Source: Neptunicoccus cionae (GTDB lineage: Bacteria; Pseudomonadota; Alphaproteobacteria; Rhodobacterales; Rhodobacteraceae). From it: a DNA stretch of 64,000 nucleotides. The notes under the pieces are model-generated. The model was not told the origin of the DNA. It saw only the letters and a program-made list of their open reading frames with translations, and did not search any database. Location: contig NZ_PKOJ01000006.1 in the NCBI RefSeq assembly GCF_002860325.1, positions 124,001 through 188,000 on the forward strand, in the 5' to 3' direction. The position numbers were made by a program, and so were the translations under genes. This document shows positions 1 to 9,236 of the stretch, one piece after another. The first letter of the stretch is position 1. Every line of letters begins with the position of its first letter.

Positions 1-3000
1 GATTGCGGCCCGATGGGATAGCCCCGCTCCATCTGCGCCTGCACTGCACGGGTGACAAACTCCGGCGAGTGACCGAAAGCGGTCTGGCCGAAACCGTTCA
101 CCAGATCAATAAATGTGTTCCCGTCAATATCCCACAGATGCGCCCCTTTCGCGCGATCAGCCACCACCGGAAAGGCCAGTTCCTTCCATTCGGGATGAAA
201 GCCGGACACTGTGCGCGGGTCCGCATGCACGCGGCGGTATTTCTGGGCGAGCGCTTTGGATTTGGGAAACTTCGCGCTGTAGCGGCTTGCCAGATCACGG
301 GCAAAGTCCTGTTGTGCGGGTGTCAGCTCCGCGCCTGCAAGGTTCGGTCCACGCCCCACCTTAAAGGCGGCAGGTTTGGCTTTGGCCGGTTCATCGGCTT
401 CCTCTGGCGTGGCCTGTACCACAGGCGCAACCTGCGGCGCTGTCGGGGTCTGCGCAACCGGTGCGGGCGCCGCCACAGCCGCCTGCTGCGGGATTGAAGA
501 ACCACCGCCGAGTGCTTGTAGTTGCTGGGCAAAAACTGCCTGCATGGTTTGCATCTGCGCCTGCATTACACCGGCCGCATCCCTGGCCAACGGGGGTGCA
601 GGCACCGCCGATACAGGCGCCACATCTGCCACCGGAGCGGGAGCAACAACAGCAGCGGGCGTTTCTTCCACTGCGGCAGGCTCAACCGTCTCCGGTGTAT
701 CGGCGGGCAAGGTCTCGTCCAGTTTGCCCGCCAAATCAGCGATTGTCGGATATTCCGTCAGCAAGCTGCGGAAGGTCAGGGTCACATCATATTTCTGCAA
801 CAGCGCCTGTGAAACCTGCCCCAGAAACAGGGAATCAAACCCCAGTTCCAGATAGGTCACATTCACGTCGTCAGCGCTCAGATCCTCCCCCGACAGGTCT
901 GACAACATGGCCAGAAGCTCTCCGCAGAAACGCTCGGTACGGGGAACAGGGGAAACATTTGCATTCATGGTCATGACCGGATCACTCTTTACTGTTTCAC
1001 AAGGAAGGGCCGCAGGTTGGGCCGTTTGGGATTGGGGGACGGTTCGGGTTTGCACCGGTTCGGGCGAAACCCAGTGGCGTTTGCGCTGGAAGGCGTAGCC
1101 CGGCAAGGAGACCCGCCGGTTGCCCCGCGCCCCAGAGAGCGCCCAGTCCACCGGCACCCCCGCGCCCCAGAGTTTTGAAAAGGCGGCAGCCATGGTAATC
1201 TCGTCGTCAGATGTTTGGGTGTGATCTGATAGCGACTGTATTATTCCACCATGGCTGCCGCGCTCCAGAGTCTGCGCAGCAAAAGCTGAAAGCGTGCGTC
1301 CAGCACCTACTTCCAGCAAAATGGCAGCCCTGTCTCGTGTGGCGGTGCGGATGCCCGCCTGAAAATTGACACAGGCCCGCGCCTGTGTGGCCCAATAGGA
1401 CGGATCAACCGCCTGTTCGGGTGTAATCCATTCCCCTGTGACGCAGGACACATAAGGGACTTTCGGTTCGTTCAGGCTGAATGCCATGAATTCACGGGAC
1501 AGGGCCTCTGATACCGGCGCCATCATCGCGGAATGAAACGCGTGGGAGGTATGCAGGCGGCTGGTCGCCAGCCCTGCCCTATCCAGCCGTTCCTTTAGCG
1601 CATCAATCGCATTTTCCGGCCCCGCCACCACCTGCAACTTTGGTGCATTCTGCGCGGCAAGATCGACGTCACCGTTCAGGAAAGGCGTCAACTCGTCCAG
1701 CGCAGCACGTACCGACAGCATCGCGCCGGACGGCTGATCCTGCATCAACTGACCGCGCTTGGCGATCATCTTCAGTCCGGTTTCAAAATCAAATACACCG
1801 GAGATTGCGGCAGCGGCAAACTCCCCGACCGAATGACCAATCATCGCTGTGGGCTGCACACCTCGGGACTGCCACAACCGCGCGTTTGCATATTGGATCA
1901 GGAACAGTGCAGGTTGCGTCAGTCGCGTATCGCGCAAGGCCCGCGCCGCCACTTCGTCGGACACATCAGAAAGGCAGAGGACTTCGTTAATATCGAGCCC
2001 CAGCAGGGGCTGCAAAATCTCGGCCCCCTGATTGATCCAGCGGGCAAACTCCGGTTCGGCCTCATAAAGACCCCGCCCCATGCCGGGATACTGCGAGCCC
2101 TGCCCTGCAAACATGAACAGCACATCCGGCGCATCCGCTGGTGTGGGAGTTTTCACAGGTGCCAGCTTGCGCAACGCGCTGGCCGCTTTATCCGGCGTGC
2201 GACCAACCACAGCAGCACGGTAGTCGAACTGGCTGCGCCCCTCTTGCAGGGTAAAGGCCACATCTGCCAGTGCAGGCGCTCGCTCCTGTTCCAGCGCTTC
2301 GGCCAGATCGACAGCCATATCCGCCAGCGCCTCCGGCGTTTTGGCCGAGAGCGGGAGTATCTGGGGAGCAGTGACTTCGGGTTGCACCGGGGTCTCGGGG
2401 GCCTCTTCCAGTACCAGATGGGCATTGGTGCCGCCGATCCCGAAAGAGCTGATCCCCGCGCGGCGCGGCCCCCCACAAGACCAGTCCTGCAATCCAGCGG
2501 GCACGTAAAACGGTCCGCCTTCAAAATCAATATCCGGATTGGGGCTGGTAAAATGCGCCACCGGAAGGATTTTCCGGTTGTGCAGCATCAGCGCGGTCTT
2601 GATCACGCCGACCACACCCGCGGCTGCATCCAGATGGCCGATGTTCCCCTTGACCGATCCCAAGGCACAGCGGTTCGCCTCTTGCGGGCCAAAGGCGGTC
2701 GACAGGCCACGAATTTCAATCGGATCGCCCAGCGGGGTCGCGGTGCCGTGACATTCCACATAGGAAATACTGCCCGCATCAATGCCTGCATCACGGTGGG
2801 CGCGTCGGATTGCCTCTGCCTGACCGTTCACCGAAGGCGCTGTATAGGCAATTTTGTCCGCCCCGTCGTTATTCAGCCCGACACCGCGGATGGTGGCATA
2901 AATCCGGTCCCCTGCCGCCAGCGCGTCCGGCAGACGTTTCAACACGACCACCCCCGCCCCGTGGCCGAACACGGTGCCATTGGCAGCCGCATCAAACGGG

Positions 3001-4046
3001 CGGCAGGTGCCGTCTTCCGACGCCATGCCCCCTTCCTGACTGAAATAGCCCCGTTTCTGCGGGAATGTGATCGAAACTCCCCCCGCCAGCGCCACATCCG
3101 ATTGTCCGGCCCGCAGGGATACGCAGGCCTGCGCAATTGCCGTTAACGAGGTGGAACAGGCTGTTCCCATCGAAATCGCCGGACCTTTCAGATCCAGCTT
3201 GTAGGCCACCCGCGTGGCGAGGCTATCAGCAATATTGCCGGTAAAGGCCGCGTAATTGCCAAGCTGGAATTGCGAGGTGAAATCCGCCAGTGCCGCGCTG
3301 TCCGTCAGAATATTGGCGAGCATATAGGTGCTGTAACTGGCCCCCGCGAAAACGCCGATCGCCTCTTTCGCGCGCATCGGGTCAAGACCTGCATCTTCCA
3401 GCGCATGTACGCATATTTCCAGAAATACCCGCGCCTGCGGATCCATCAGCGCCGCCTCTTTCGGCAGGATACCGAAATACTTGGCGTCAAACATATCCAC
3501 TTCATCGAGCACCGGACGGGCAGTGCGATAATTTACCTTACTGCGGTCCTGCGGCGAAACAGCGTCTTCCATTTCGGTTGGATCAAACCGGGAAATCAGA
3601 TCGCGGCCCTGACACAGACTCTCCCAAAACTCTGCAAGGCTGCGGGATTGTGGAAAGCGACCTGACAGACCGACAATTGCAATGTCGCGGTCGGATACCT
3701 CCGGATGTACATCCCGCGGCTTCTCGGATTTCGCTGCATCGGGAACCGCGCCCTGCTCTGCCAGTTTTCGCGCCAGCGCCCCGAGTTGCGGGGTTTCAAA
3801 CAGTTCGGTCATGGAAATGCGCCGGCCCAGCAGCTCCGCCATACGGGCGCGGGCCTGAAACAACTGGACAGAGTTTCCACCCGCATCAAAAAACGTGTCC
3901 TGATCCCGCAGGGGGGGACAGTTCAGAATGTCCTCCCAGATTGCAGCAATCCGGTCGCGCAGTTTTGTAGCAGGGGGAACTTGGTCCGTGTTGGTTACAG
4001 GGTCCTGCCCCAAAGGCGAATGACCGTAAAATACATCATCTGACAT
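1..4046 (-). CDS. type I polyketide synthase / hybrid synthetase, ACP-KS-AT-ACP-aminotransferase (5' part, runs off left edge)
   Basis: Assembly-line enzyme, 1348 codons visible, ATG at 4046, 3' end outside the window. Domains in order: carrier protein with the phosphopantetheine serine in GGNS (Ser59); ketosynthase (about 119-540) with catalytic Cys in GTACSTSL (Cys297) and the two histidine motifs ECHGTA and NIGHLD; acyltransferase (about 640-950) with FAGQGSQ and GHSVGE (Ser739) and a HAFH motif typical of malonyl-CoA-specific domains; second carrier with GFDSL (Ser1072); an Ala/Pro/Val-rich linker; then the start of a class III PLP aminotransferase from about residue 1255 (LWDIDGNTFIDLVNG). 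No ketoreductase, dehydratase or enoylreductase is present, so the beta-keto group would be aminated, as in mycosubtilin/iturin synthetases. No acyl-ligase precedes the first carrier. Condensation or adenylation modules may follow beyond the edge. Family assignment is firm; the product is inferred. Confidence 0.93.
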   Translation of the reverse strand, partial: MSDDVFYGHSPLGQDPVTNTDQVPPATKLRDRIAAIWEDILNCPPLRDQDTFFDAGGNSVQLFQARARMAELLGRRISMTELFETPQLGALARKLAEQGAVPDAAKSEKPRDVHPEVSDRDIAIVGLSGRFPQSRSLAEFWESLCQGRDLISRFDPTEMEDAVSPQDRSKVNYRTARPVLDEVDMFDAKYFGILPKEAALMDPQARVFLEICVHALEDAGLDPMRAKEAIGVFAGASYSTYMLANILTDSAALADFTSQFQLGNYAAFTGNIADSLATRVAYKLDLKGPAISMGTACSTSLTAIAQACVSLRAGQSDVALAGGVSITFPQKRGYFSQEGGMASEDGTCRPFDAAANGTVFGHGAGVVVLKRLPDALAAGDRIYATIRGVGLNNDGADKIAYTAPSVNGQAEAIRRAHRDAGIDAGSISYVECHGTATPLGDPIEIRGLSTAFGPQEANRCALGSVKGNIGHLDAAAGVVGVIKTALMLHNRKILPVAHFTSPNPDIDFEGGPFYVPAGLQDWSCGGPRRAGISSFGIGGTNAHLVLEEAPETPVQPEVTAPQILPLSAKTPEALADMAVDLAEALEQERAPALADVAFTLQEGRSQFDYRAAVVGRTPDKAASALRKLAPVKTPTPADAPDVLFMFAGQGSQYPGMGRGLYEAEPEFARWINQGAEILQPLLGLDINEVLCLSDVSDEVAARALRDTRLTQPALFLIQYANARLWQSRGVQPTAMIGHSVGEFAAAAISGVFDFETGLKMIAKRGQLMQDQPSGAMLSVRAALDELTPFLNGDVDLAAQNAPKLQVVAGPENAIDALKERLDRAGLATSRLHTSHAFHSAMMAPVSEALSREFMAFSLNEPKVPYVSCVTGEWITPEQAVDPSYWATQARACVNFQAGIRTATRDRAAILLEVGAGRTLSAFAAQTLERGSHGGIIQSLSDHTQTSDDEITMAAAFSKLWGAGVPVDWALSGARGNRRVSLPGYAFQRKRHWVSPEPVQTRTVPQSQTAQPAALPCETVKSDPVMTMNANVSPVPRTERFCGELLAMLSDLSGEDLSADDVNVTYLELGFDSLFLGQVSQALLQKYDVTLTFRSLLTEYPTIADLAGKLDETLPADTPETVEPAAVEETPAAVVAPAPVADVAPVSAVPAPPLARDAAGVMQAQMQTMQAVFAQQLQALGGGSSIPQQAAVAAPAPVAQTPTAPQVAPVVQATPEEADEPAKAKPAAFKVGRGPNLAGAELTPAQQDFARDLASRYSAKFPKSKALAQKYRRVHADPRTVSGFHPEWKELAFPVVADRAKGAHLWDIDGNTFIDLVNGFGQTAFGHSPEFVTRAVQAQMERGYPIGPQ

Positions 4047-4545
4047 AGCGGTACTCTCAAATAGCATCAAAACGATGCAAACACTCAGCCGCCCTTGCGG
4101 CCTAAATACGCGGTGGTCCAACACGGACCGGAACTGTGGACAACTTAGCCGAAAGCCCCTTATTCTCAAAGAAAATTCGGGAAGAACCCTTTGGCGAACA
4201 GGTCGCAACCACCTGAAAAAAAGGATTTTTTCGCCCGAACTATGTGATAATCAGAAACAATAGAGTTACAACGCACCCGCGTCTCCGCCGGACCTGCTTC
4301 CTGTCAAACAATGCTTAATGAGTGGTTAATTGTTGAAAACACGAAGACATTTCTGGCTGTCCTGATACGGAGCAGGCTAAAGATTGTTAACAGATCAGGG
4401 ACAATCGCTTGAAAGCAGTCTTAAAGGCCGAAAATGCCTGTTTTTCAGGACTTCCAGCTGAATTTTGTAAAACCCTGCACAACCGTGGGGAGAACGGCTT
4501 CACACCTTTAGCAAGGAAAGAGCGCAACTGATTCTCCGCGCTCTT
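4047..4545. other. 499-bp intergenic region upstream of the polyketide synthase
   Basis: AT-richer stretch between the start of the synthase (minus strand) and the stop of the glycosyltransferase (minus strand). It must carry the synthase promoter. A short open frame at 4075-4263 on the plus strand has no homology I recognise and no good ribosome binding site. Apart from the hairpin at 4518-4545 I see no repeat or RNA gene. Confidence 0.5.
4518..4545 (-). terminator. hairpin directly after the glycosyltransferase
   Basis: Inverted repeat AAGAGCGC / GCGCTCTT with a 12-nt loop, starting at the base next to the TAG stop of the glycosyltransferase. It is followed on the minus strand by only a weak T-containing stretch (TCCTTGC), so termination may be partial. 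Confidence 0.5.
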
Positions 4546-5523
4546 CTACTTGCGGAACTCCAGCACTTTCTCAGGATCTAGCCTTCCCCGCACAAGATCC
4601 ATCACCCCCAGAAGGTTTCCATAAAGTCGCCCGCGACGATCGACCCAAGGCTCTGGACGTAAGGTTTTGATGATATTGGCCAAAATATTGCGCGCTATGA
4701 TTGAAAGCGCCCGCTTGGGGATCATGGTGCCCTTTTTCATCAAGTAAAGTGGATTGGAGATTTGGGAATATCCGAAGGTCTTGCCGTTCGTACGCCCGCC
4801 TTTTGTGCCCAGGTGCACCCCTGCCAGCGCATCGGATCGCACCACCCGACCGTAACGGGCGATCTGGCGGGAAAAATCCACGTCTTCCAGCCATGCGTAA
4901 AGCGGCAGGGTTTCATCGAACCGTAACCCGTGTTCCACCACAGGCCCTGTGTAAAAGGCCATGTTACAACCGTACCCGTTGTATGTCGGCTGAAGCGGGT
5001 ATTCTGTGTGCCCGTCCGTATTCCAATCCAGAATGTCCAGCCCTTGCGCGTGGCTGTACCCCGGGCCTGATATCCCGTCGGCCAGCACCTTACCCGTTGC
5101 CATAACTACGTCGGGATGCCGGTTAAACAGGGCTTTGATCTGTTCCAGATAGGTGCTGGCCATAAGAAAATCGTCGTCGGTGAAAACCACTACATCCTTT
5201 GGCCGAACCAGCTCGAGCACACGGTTGCGCTGGTGGCACGCGCCTTTCGATCCGATACGCACCTTTACAGGACAACGCATTTTTTCCAAGACACTACGAT
5301 CAATATCGCTTTCGCCGGTGATCGAAAGCACCAGTAGATCCGGTTGCAGCGTTTGACGGGGCAGTTCGGCGAGTGTTTTGGACAACACCTCCCGCCGCCC
5401 TGTCGTTGCAATCGCCATAATCACCCGCCCGACCCTGTCTGCCTGACCGGCAGGCATCACTGGCGTTGCGTTTTTTTCAATTTGCTGGATCGCTGTAACG
5501 TTATTATACATGGATTTACTCAC
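4546..5523 (-). CDS. family 2 glycosyltransferase
   Basis: 325 residues. Glycosyltransferase-A fold enzyme predicted to transfer a sugar from a nucleotide-sugar during surface polysaccharide assembly. The N-terminal catalytic core starts near residue 30 (GRVIMAIATTGRRE), and a DxD-type metal motif lies in VVFTDDDFLMA. A later W-L-E-D-V-D segment matches the acceptor/base region of GT2 enzymes. No membrane segment is obvious. The longest frame starts with GTG at 5523; an ATG at 5511 would remove four residues, and neither has a strong ribosome binding site. It lies downstream of the ExoY-like sugar transferase on the same strand with a 199-bp gap. The acceptor and sugar cannot be told from sequence. 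Confidence 0.85.
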   Translation of the reverse strand: MSKSMYNNVTAIQQIEKNATPVMPAGQADRVGRVIMAIATTGRREVLSKTLAELPRQTLQPDLLVLSITGESDIDRSVLEKMRCPVKVRIGSKGACHQRNRVLELVRPKDVVVFTDDDFLMASTYLEQIKALFNRHPDVVMATGKVLADGISGPGYSHAQGLDILDWNTDGHTEYPLQPTYNGYGCNMAFYTGPVVEHGLRFDETLPLYAWLEDVDFSRQIARYGRVVRSDALAGVHLGTKGGRTNGKTFGYSQISNPLYLMKKGTMIPKRALSIIARNILANIIKTLRPEPWVDRRGRLYGNLLGVMDLVRGRLDPEKVLEFRK

Positions 5524-5578
5524 TGATCACTTGAACGGGTGGAAACGGATTGAAGCATTGCGGCACGGAATGGGTCAG

Positions 5579-5701
5579 ATGACATCGCAGGAACGGGTCT
5601 TGCAGATGTTTGCGCGGTTGGAGCGCCGGACACTCTGGTGGATCGTAATCCTGTTTTGCCTGTTGGTCTGGGGCGCTCTGGCCGCCCTGCTTCTGAAATA
5701 G
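5579..5701 (+). CDS. possible small single-pass membrane protein (40 residues)
   Basis: Open frame lying opposite to its neighbours, in the gap between the glycosyltransferase and sugar transferase genes. From the ATG at 5579 it gives a basic amphipathic N-terminus (SQERVLQMFARLERR) followed by one strong transmembrane helix of about 20 residues ending in LLLK. The frame is open back to an ATG at 5510, inside the glycosyltransferase start, but 5579 has a purine-rich GGAATGGG upstream. The membrane-anchor layout is protein-like, but I do not recognise the family and cannot exclude a chance frame. Confidence 0.35.
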   Translation: MTSQERVLQMFARLERRTLWWIVILFCLLVWGALAALLLK

Positions 5702-5722
5702 GCAGGACGACAGAGCCTCCTC

Positions 5723-6424
5723 CTAGCGGGCCCCCTGTCCGCCAAGCACCACAGAAACAGTCTTCAGAACAATGCCGAGATCCCCACGGAACGAGTGACT
5801 TTTCACATAAGCCACGTCCAGATCGACCCGCTCCTGATACGTTGTGTCTGACCGGCCGCTGATCTGCCACACGCCAGTCAATCCCGGGCGGACCGATTTA
5901 TAATCGGCGAAAGCACTGCGATAGTGTTTGGCCTCGGCGGCCACAATCGGACGCGGACCAACCATCGACATATCCCCCCGCAGAACATTCCAAAGCTGGG
6001 GCAATTCATCCAGACTGGTTTTACGCAGGATTTCACCGACCGCTGTCAGGCGTGGATCGTTCAAAAGTTTCTGGTTCTGCTCCCACTCCGCACGGGCGGC
6101 AGGATCGCTGGCCAGCACCTGTGCCAGTCGGGCATCGGCATCCAGACACATTGTACGGAATTTAAGGCATTTAAACGGCTTGCCGTTCTTGCCGACCCGG
6201 GTATGTGCAAAGATGATCTGCTCACGGTCTTTAAACCAGATCAAGGCAGCGATGAGCACCATGAATGGCGCAAAGAATGCCAGCAGGATTAAAGCACATG
6301 CGATATCGAATAGCCGCTTCGACAGACGGCGCGAAACGGCCACACGGCCTTTCGTGATAGACTGCAACTCGTCGATGCGAACGCGCGTGCCCTCAAGCTC
6401 GCTCGACTTTACATGATAAACCAT
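5723..6424 (-). CDS. ExoY-like polyprenyl-phosphate sugar-1-phosphate transferase
   Basis: 233 residues. Bacterial sugar transferase family: moves a sugar-1-phosphate from a UDP-sugar onto undecaprenyl phosphate at the inner membrane, the first step of exopolysaccharide repeat synthesis. Signature motifs are all present: KRLFDI before a single membrane segment (about 40-60), KFRTM, DELPQLWNVLRGDMS, VGPRP, and PGLTGVWQISGRS near the C-terminus. The length matches the short, single-helix ExoY/WcaJ-C-terminal type rather than the long five-helix form. ATG at 6424 with GGAAA upstream. Together with the flippase and the glycosyltransferase it suggests a small exopolysaccharide locus. The sugar is unknown. 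Confidence 0.93.
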   Translation of the reverse strand: MVYHVKSSELEGTRVRIDELQSITKGRVAVSRRLSKRLFDIACALILLAFFAPFMVLIAALIWFKDREQIIFAHTRVGKNGKPFKCLKFRTMCLDADARLAQVLASDPAARAEWEQNQKLLNDPRLTAVGEILRKTSLDELPQLWNVLRGDMSMVGPRPIVAAEAKHYRSAFADYKSVRPGLTGVWQISGRSDTTYQERVDLDVAYVKSHSFRGDLGIVLKTVSVVLGGQGAR

Positions 6425-6754
6425 TCTGTTTCCACTTCGTACTCACACACTCGTAACAGTCACATCAGAATCACACCCTGCTACAAAAATACCTTTTTTC
6501 CGCAACATTTCGCCATGAAATATGGCATTCGGGTTTTTGCCAGTATTTTGGGAGTGTTAAAAATATCCTTTCGTATACAACACCTTACCGATTGCGAGAA
6601 CAAATCGCGATGGTTCCAAATTGGAAACAATAGGTTTCCGCCATAACTCCACCATCTTTTTGCCCTTTTTCAATCCAAAGACACAGGCCATACACTTAAT
6701 TCAATAACAGGCCGGAACACCCTTCAAAGAAAACCTACAGGCCAGGTCCATTTT
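6425..6754. other. divergent intergenic region between sugar transferase and flippase genes
   Basis: 330 bp, AT-richer than the flanking genes, containing the two divergent promoters. A short plus-strand frame covers part of it but has no ribosome binding site or recognisable product. I see no clear dyad or RNA gene. Confidence 0.45.
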
Positions 6755-8242
6755 ATGACATCCAGACCCATACCAAATCCAAACCGCCGCGCTGTATCCG
6801 ACGGGGTGTGGACCATGATGGAACGTGTGCTTTCCCAGGTTAGCCAGCTTGTCATATTCATCACAGCTGCACGGATTCTCAGCCCTGCCGAGTTCGGCGT
6901 CTTCGCCCTGACCTCTGCCTGTGCGATCCTTTTGTTGCGTTTCGCCGAAGTCGGATGGGCTCCATATATCATGTCATGGTCCGGCACGGCGCGCGTGCCC
7001 CGCCAGATTCTGTACATCGCAATCCTGTTTGGCCTTGGTGCGGCCGTGATTGGGGGGCTGGCTGGACTGGTTTACTGGATGATCGCGCCGGACAGCAGTG
7101 TTGGCCTGTTGATTATGCTTTTCGCTTTTTGGGTCCTGCTCGCCACCACGTCTTCTGCGCAGAAAGGTGTGATGATCTGGCAGCACAAACTGCGGGCTTC
7201 TGCCGTTTGTGAAATCTCCGGAGAGCTGGCAGGGCTGGCCGTCGCGCTGGCTGCCCTTTTCTCCGGTTTTGGCGTCCTGTCGCTGGTTTTTGGCCGGATC
7301 GCCCTGCAAACGGTGCACCTGAAACTTAGTTTTTTCTTCACACGCCTGCCTCCCAGACGGGGCATGTCTGCCGCGCAGTTGCGCGATCTGCGGGATTATT
7401 CGATACCGTTGTTTTCAAGTCGTATGACATTCAATTTCAGGCTGTATGCTGCAACTTTTATCATTGGCGGCTTTCTTGGCGCGGCGGCTGTGGGATATTA
7501 CCGCGCCGCCGAACGGCTGGTCGGCGCTCTGACAGAAGTTGTCGCCGTGCCATCACAAGTCCTTGCGTGGAGCCTGTTCCGGCAGGCCCGTGACAGCGGC
7601 GGAGGCGGGCTGGCAGGTTTCCAGAAACAGGCTGATACCTACTTCCACGTCCTGTTCCTGACCGCCCTGCCGATCTTCATCTGGACCTGCGTGTTTGCAG
7701 GAGAGTTGATCACAGGGCTGCTCGGGGCGGAATGGCTTCCGGCTGTACCGGTTGTCATTATCCTCGCACTGGCGCGTGCGCTCTCTCTGCCAACCTTTGC
7801 CTCGGAACCGATCCTGTCGCTGGCAGGGGAAATCCGCAGGATGCCGAAGGTTTCGGTACTGTTTTTGGCAATGACCATAGTGCTGAACCTGATCGCCAGT
7901 CCTTTCGGCATGATCGCTGTGGCATGGGCGCAGGTTGCCGGTTCGGTTATCGTTACTGTGGTAATGCTCTGGCTGACACGGAAATACGGTGCAGTGGCGT
8001 GGCAGGGTTTCTTCCGCCACAGCCGTTTCATCATCGTGCCTCTGGTTCTGGCCACAGCGGCGCTGGAGGTTCTTCAAGGCCTGACGCTATTTGAAGGCTT
8101 GCCGGATATGCTGCGCGTTCTGGCCGTGTCCGTGCCAACAGTGGTAATCTACGGTGCCGCGCTCTATCTGTTTGACCCGAACCTGCGACAGGCTGCGAAG
8201 GCCTATTTCAAGGGCAATGCACAGGATCAGGAGGCCTCCTGA
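6755..8242 (+). CDS. Wzx-type oligosaccharide flippase / polysaccharide export membrane protein
   Basis: 495 residues, hydrophobic throughout with about 12-14 predicted membrane helices. This is the architecture of MATE/MVF-superfamily flippases such as ExoT, WzxC and RfbX, which turn lipid-linked oligosaccharides across the inner membrane. The N-terminus (SDGVWTMMERVLSQVSQLVIFITAARILSPAEFGVFAL) is characteristic of this family: the amphipathic first helix followed by an A-R-x-L-x-P-x-E-F-G-x-F motif. It is transcribed divergently from the ExoY-like transferase, which would supply its lipid-linked substrate. It converges on the peptide transporter operon. ATG at 6755. Confidence 0.88.
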   Translation: MTSRPIPNPNRRAVSDGVWTMMERVLSQVSQLVIFITAARILSPAEFGVFALTSACAILLLRFAEVGWAPYIMSWSGTARVPRQILYIAILFGLGAAVIGGLAGLVYWMIAPDSSVGLLIMLFAFWVLLATTSSAQKGVMIWQHKLRASAVCEISGELAGLAVALAALFSGFGVLSLVFGRIALQTVHLKLSFFFTRLPPRRGMSAAQLRDLRDYSIPLFSSRMTFNFRLYAATFIIGGFLGAAAVGYYRAAERLVGALTEVVAVPSQVLAWSLFRQARDSGGGGLAGFQKQADTYFHVLFLTALPIFIWTCVFAGELITGLLGAEWLPAVPVVIILALARALSLPTFASEPILSLAGEIRRMPKVSVLFLAMTIVLNLIASPFGMIAVAWAQVAGSVIVTVVMLWLTRKYGAVAWQGFFRHSRFIIVPLVLATAALEVLQGLTLFEGLPDMLRVLAVSVPTVVIYGAALYLFDPNLRQAAKAYFKGNAQDQEAS

Positions 8243-8267
8243 TCCTGCTGTAAGGTCACGCAGTTGC

Positions 8268-9236
8268 TTACGCTTCTGCGTTTTCCGGAAAGAAACACGC
8301 GGCAGAATGGGGTGTTACGCCAAGCTCCGGGCGCTCTGCCCGGCATTTATCCTGCGTTTTCCAGCAGCGGGGCGCAAAAGGACACCCTTCCGGCACAGCC
8401 AGCGGCGACGGCAGTTCCCCTTTCAGCTTGATCTGGCGCTTTTTATTGGCCGGATCCGCCTGCGGCGTCGCAGAGAGCAGCGCGTTGGTATAAGGGTGCT
8501 TTGGCGCACCGAACAGGTCTTCCTTGCTGCCCTTTTCCACAGCACGGCCCAGATACATCACGATCACCTCATCCGCCACATGGCGCACCACGCTCAGGTC
8601 GTGGCTGATGAACAGATAGGCCAGTTGCATCTTTTCCTGCAAATCCACCAGAAGGTTCAGAACCGAGGACTGTATCGACAGGTCAAGCGCGGAGACAGGC
8701 TCATCCAGTACCAGAACCTTGGGATCAAGCATCAATGCCCGTGCAATGGCGACACGCTGACGCTGCCCGCCAGAGAACATATGGGGATAGCGGTCATAAT
8801 GTTCCGGACGCAGCCCCACCAGCGACAGGATTTCCCGCGCCTTGGCCTCCCGCTCCTCTTTGGAAATATCGGGACGGTTGATGATCAGAGGTTCCTGTAA
8901 TATCTGCCCGATCCGCTGGCGCGGGTTGAGCGATCCGTAAGGATCCTGAAACACGATCTGCACGGATTTGCGCAGGCTGGCCCAGTCGGATGGCACCACA
9001 GGTTTACCATCGAGCGTCAGGCTGCCCGAGGTAGGTTCCTCGATCATGGTGACAAGACGGGCGAGTGTTGATTTACCGCAACCGCTCTCCCCCACCACCG
9101 CGAGGGTTTTACCGGGGTATAGCGCGAAATCCACGCCGCCGACCGCCTTGAGGATGTTGGGTTTGCGCAGCAGTCCGCCGCTGACTTCATAGTGACGCTG
9201 AAGCGCCTCGGCTGTCATGACAGGTGTCGCACTCAT
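8268..9236 (-). CDS. peptide ABC transporter ATP-binding protein (DppF/OppF type)
   Basis: 322 residues. Second ATPase of a dipeptide/oligopeptide importer. Walker [10 protein letters not shown] (49-57), Q-loop [11 protein letters not shown], signature FSGGQRQR, Walker B VLVLDEP, switch His in LFISHDL. The C-terminal cysteine-containing extension ([15 protein letters not shown]) is specific to the Opp/Dpp family, where it may hold an iron-sulfur cluster. The start overlaps the stop of the other ATPase gene by an ATGA, so the two are translationally coupled. Last gene of the operon; it converges on the flippase gene. Confidence 0.93.
   Translation of the reverse strand: MSATPVMTAEALQRHYEVSGGLLRKPNILKAVGGVDFALYPGKTLAVVGESGCGKSTLARLVTMIEEPTSGSLTLDGKPVVPSDWASLRKSVQIVFQDPYGSLNPRQRIGQILQEPLIINRPDISKEEREAKAREILSLVGLRPEHYDRYPHMFSGGQRQRVAIARALMLDPKVLVLDEPVSALDLSIQSSVLNLLVDLQEKMQLAYLFISHDLSVVRHVADEVIVMYLGRAVEKGSKEDLFGAPKHPYTNALLSATPQADPANKKRQIKLKGELPSPLAVPEGCPFAPRCWKTQDKCRAERPELGVTPHSAACFFPENAEA

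Noticed and set aside
1833-3146. Long plus-strand frame opposite to the ketosynthase/acyltransferase region
   Set aside because: Shadow of the synthase on the other strand; product is Arg/Gly/Pro-rich with no recognisable domain, as expected from GC-rich coding DNA.
4075-4263. Short plus-strand frame in the gap upstream of the polyketide synthase
   Set aside because: No ribosome binding site and no recognisable product; probably chance in a regulatory region.
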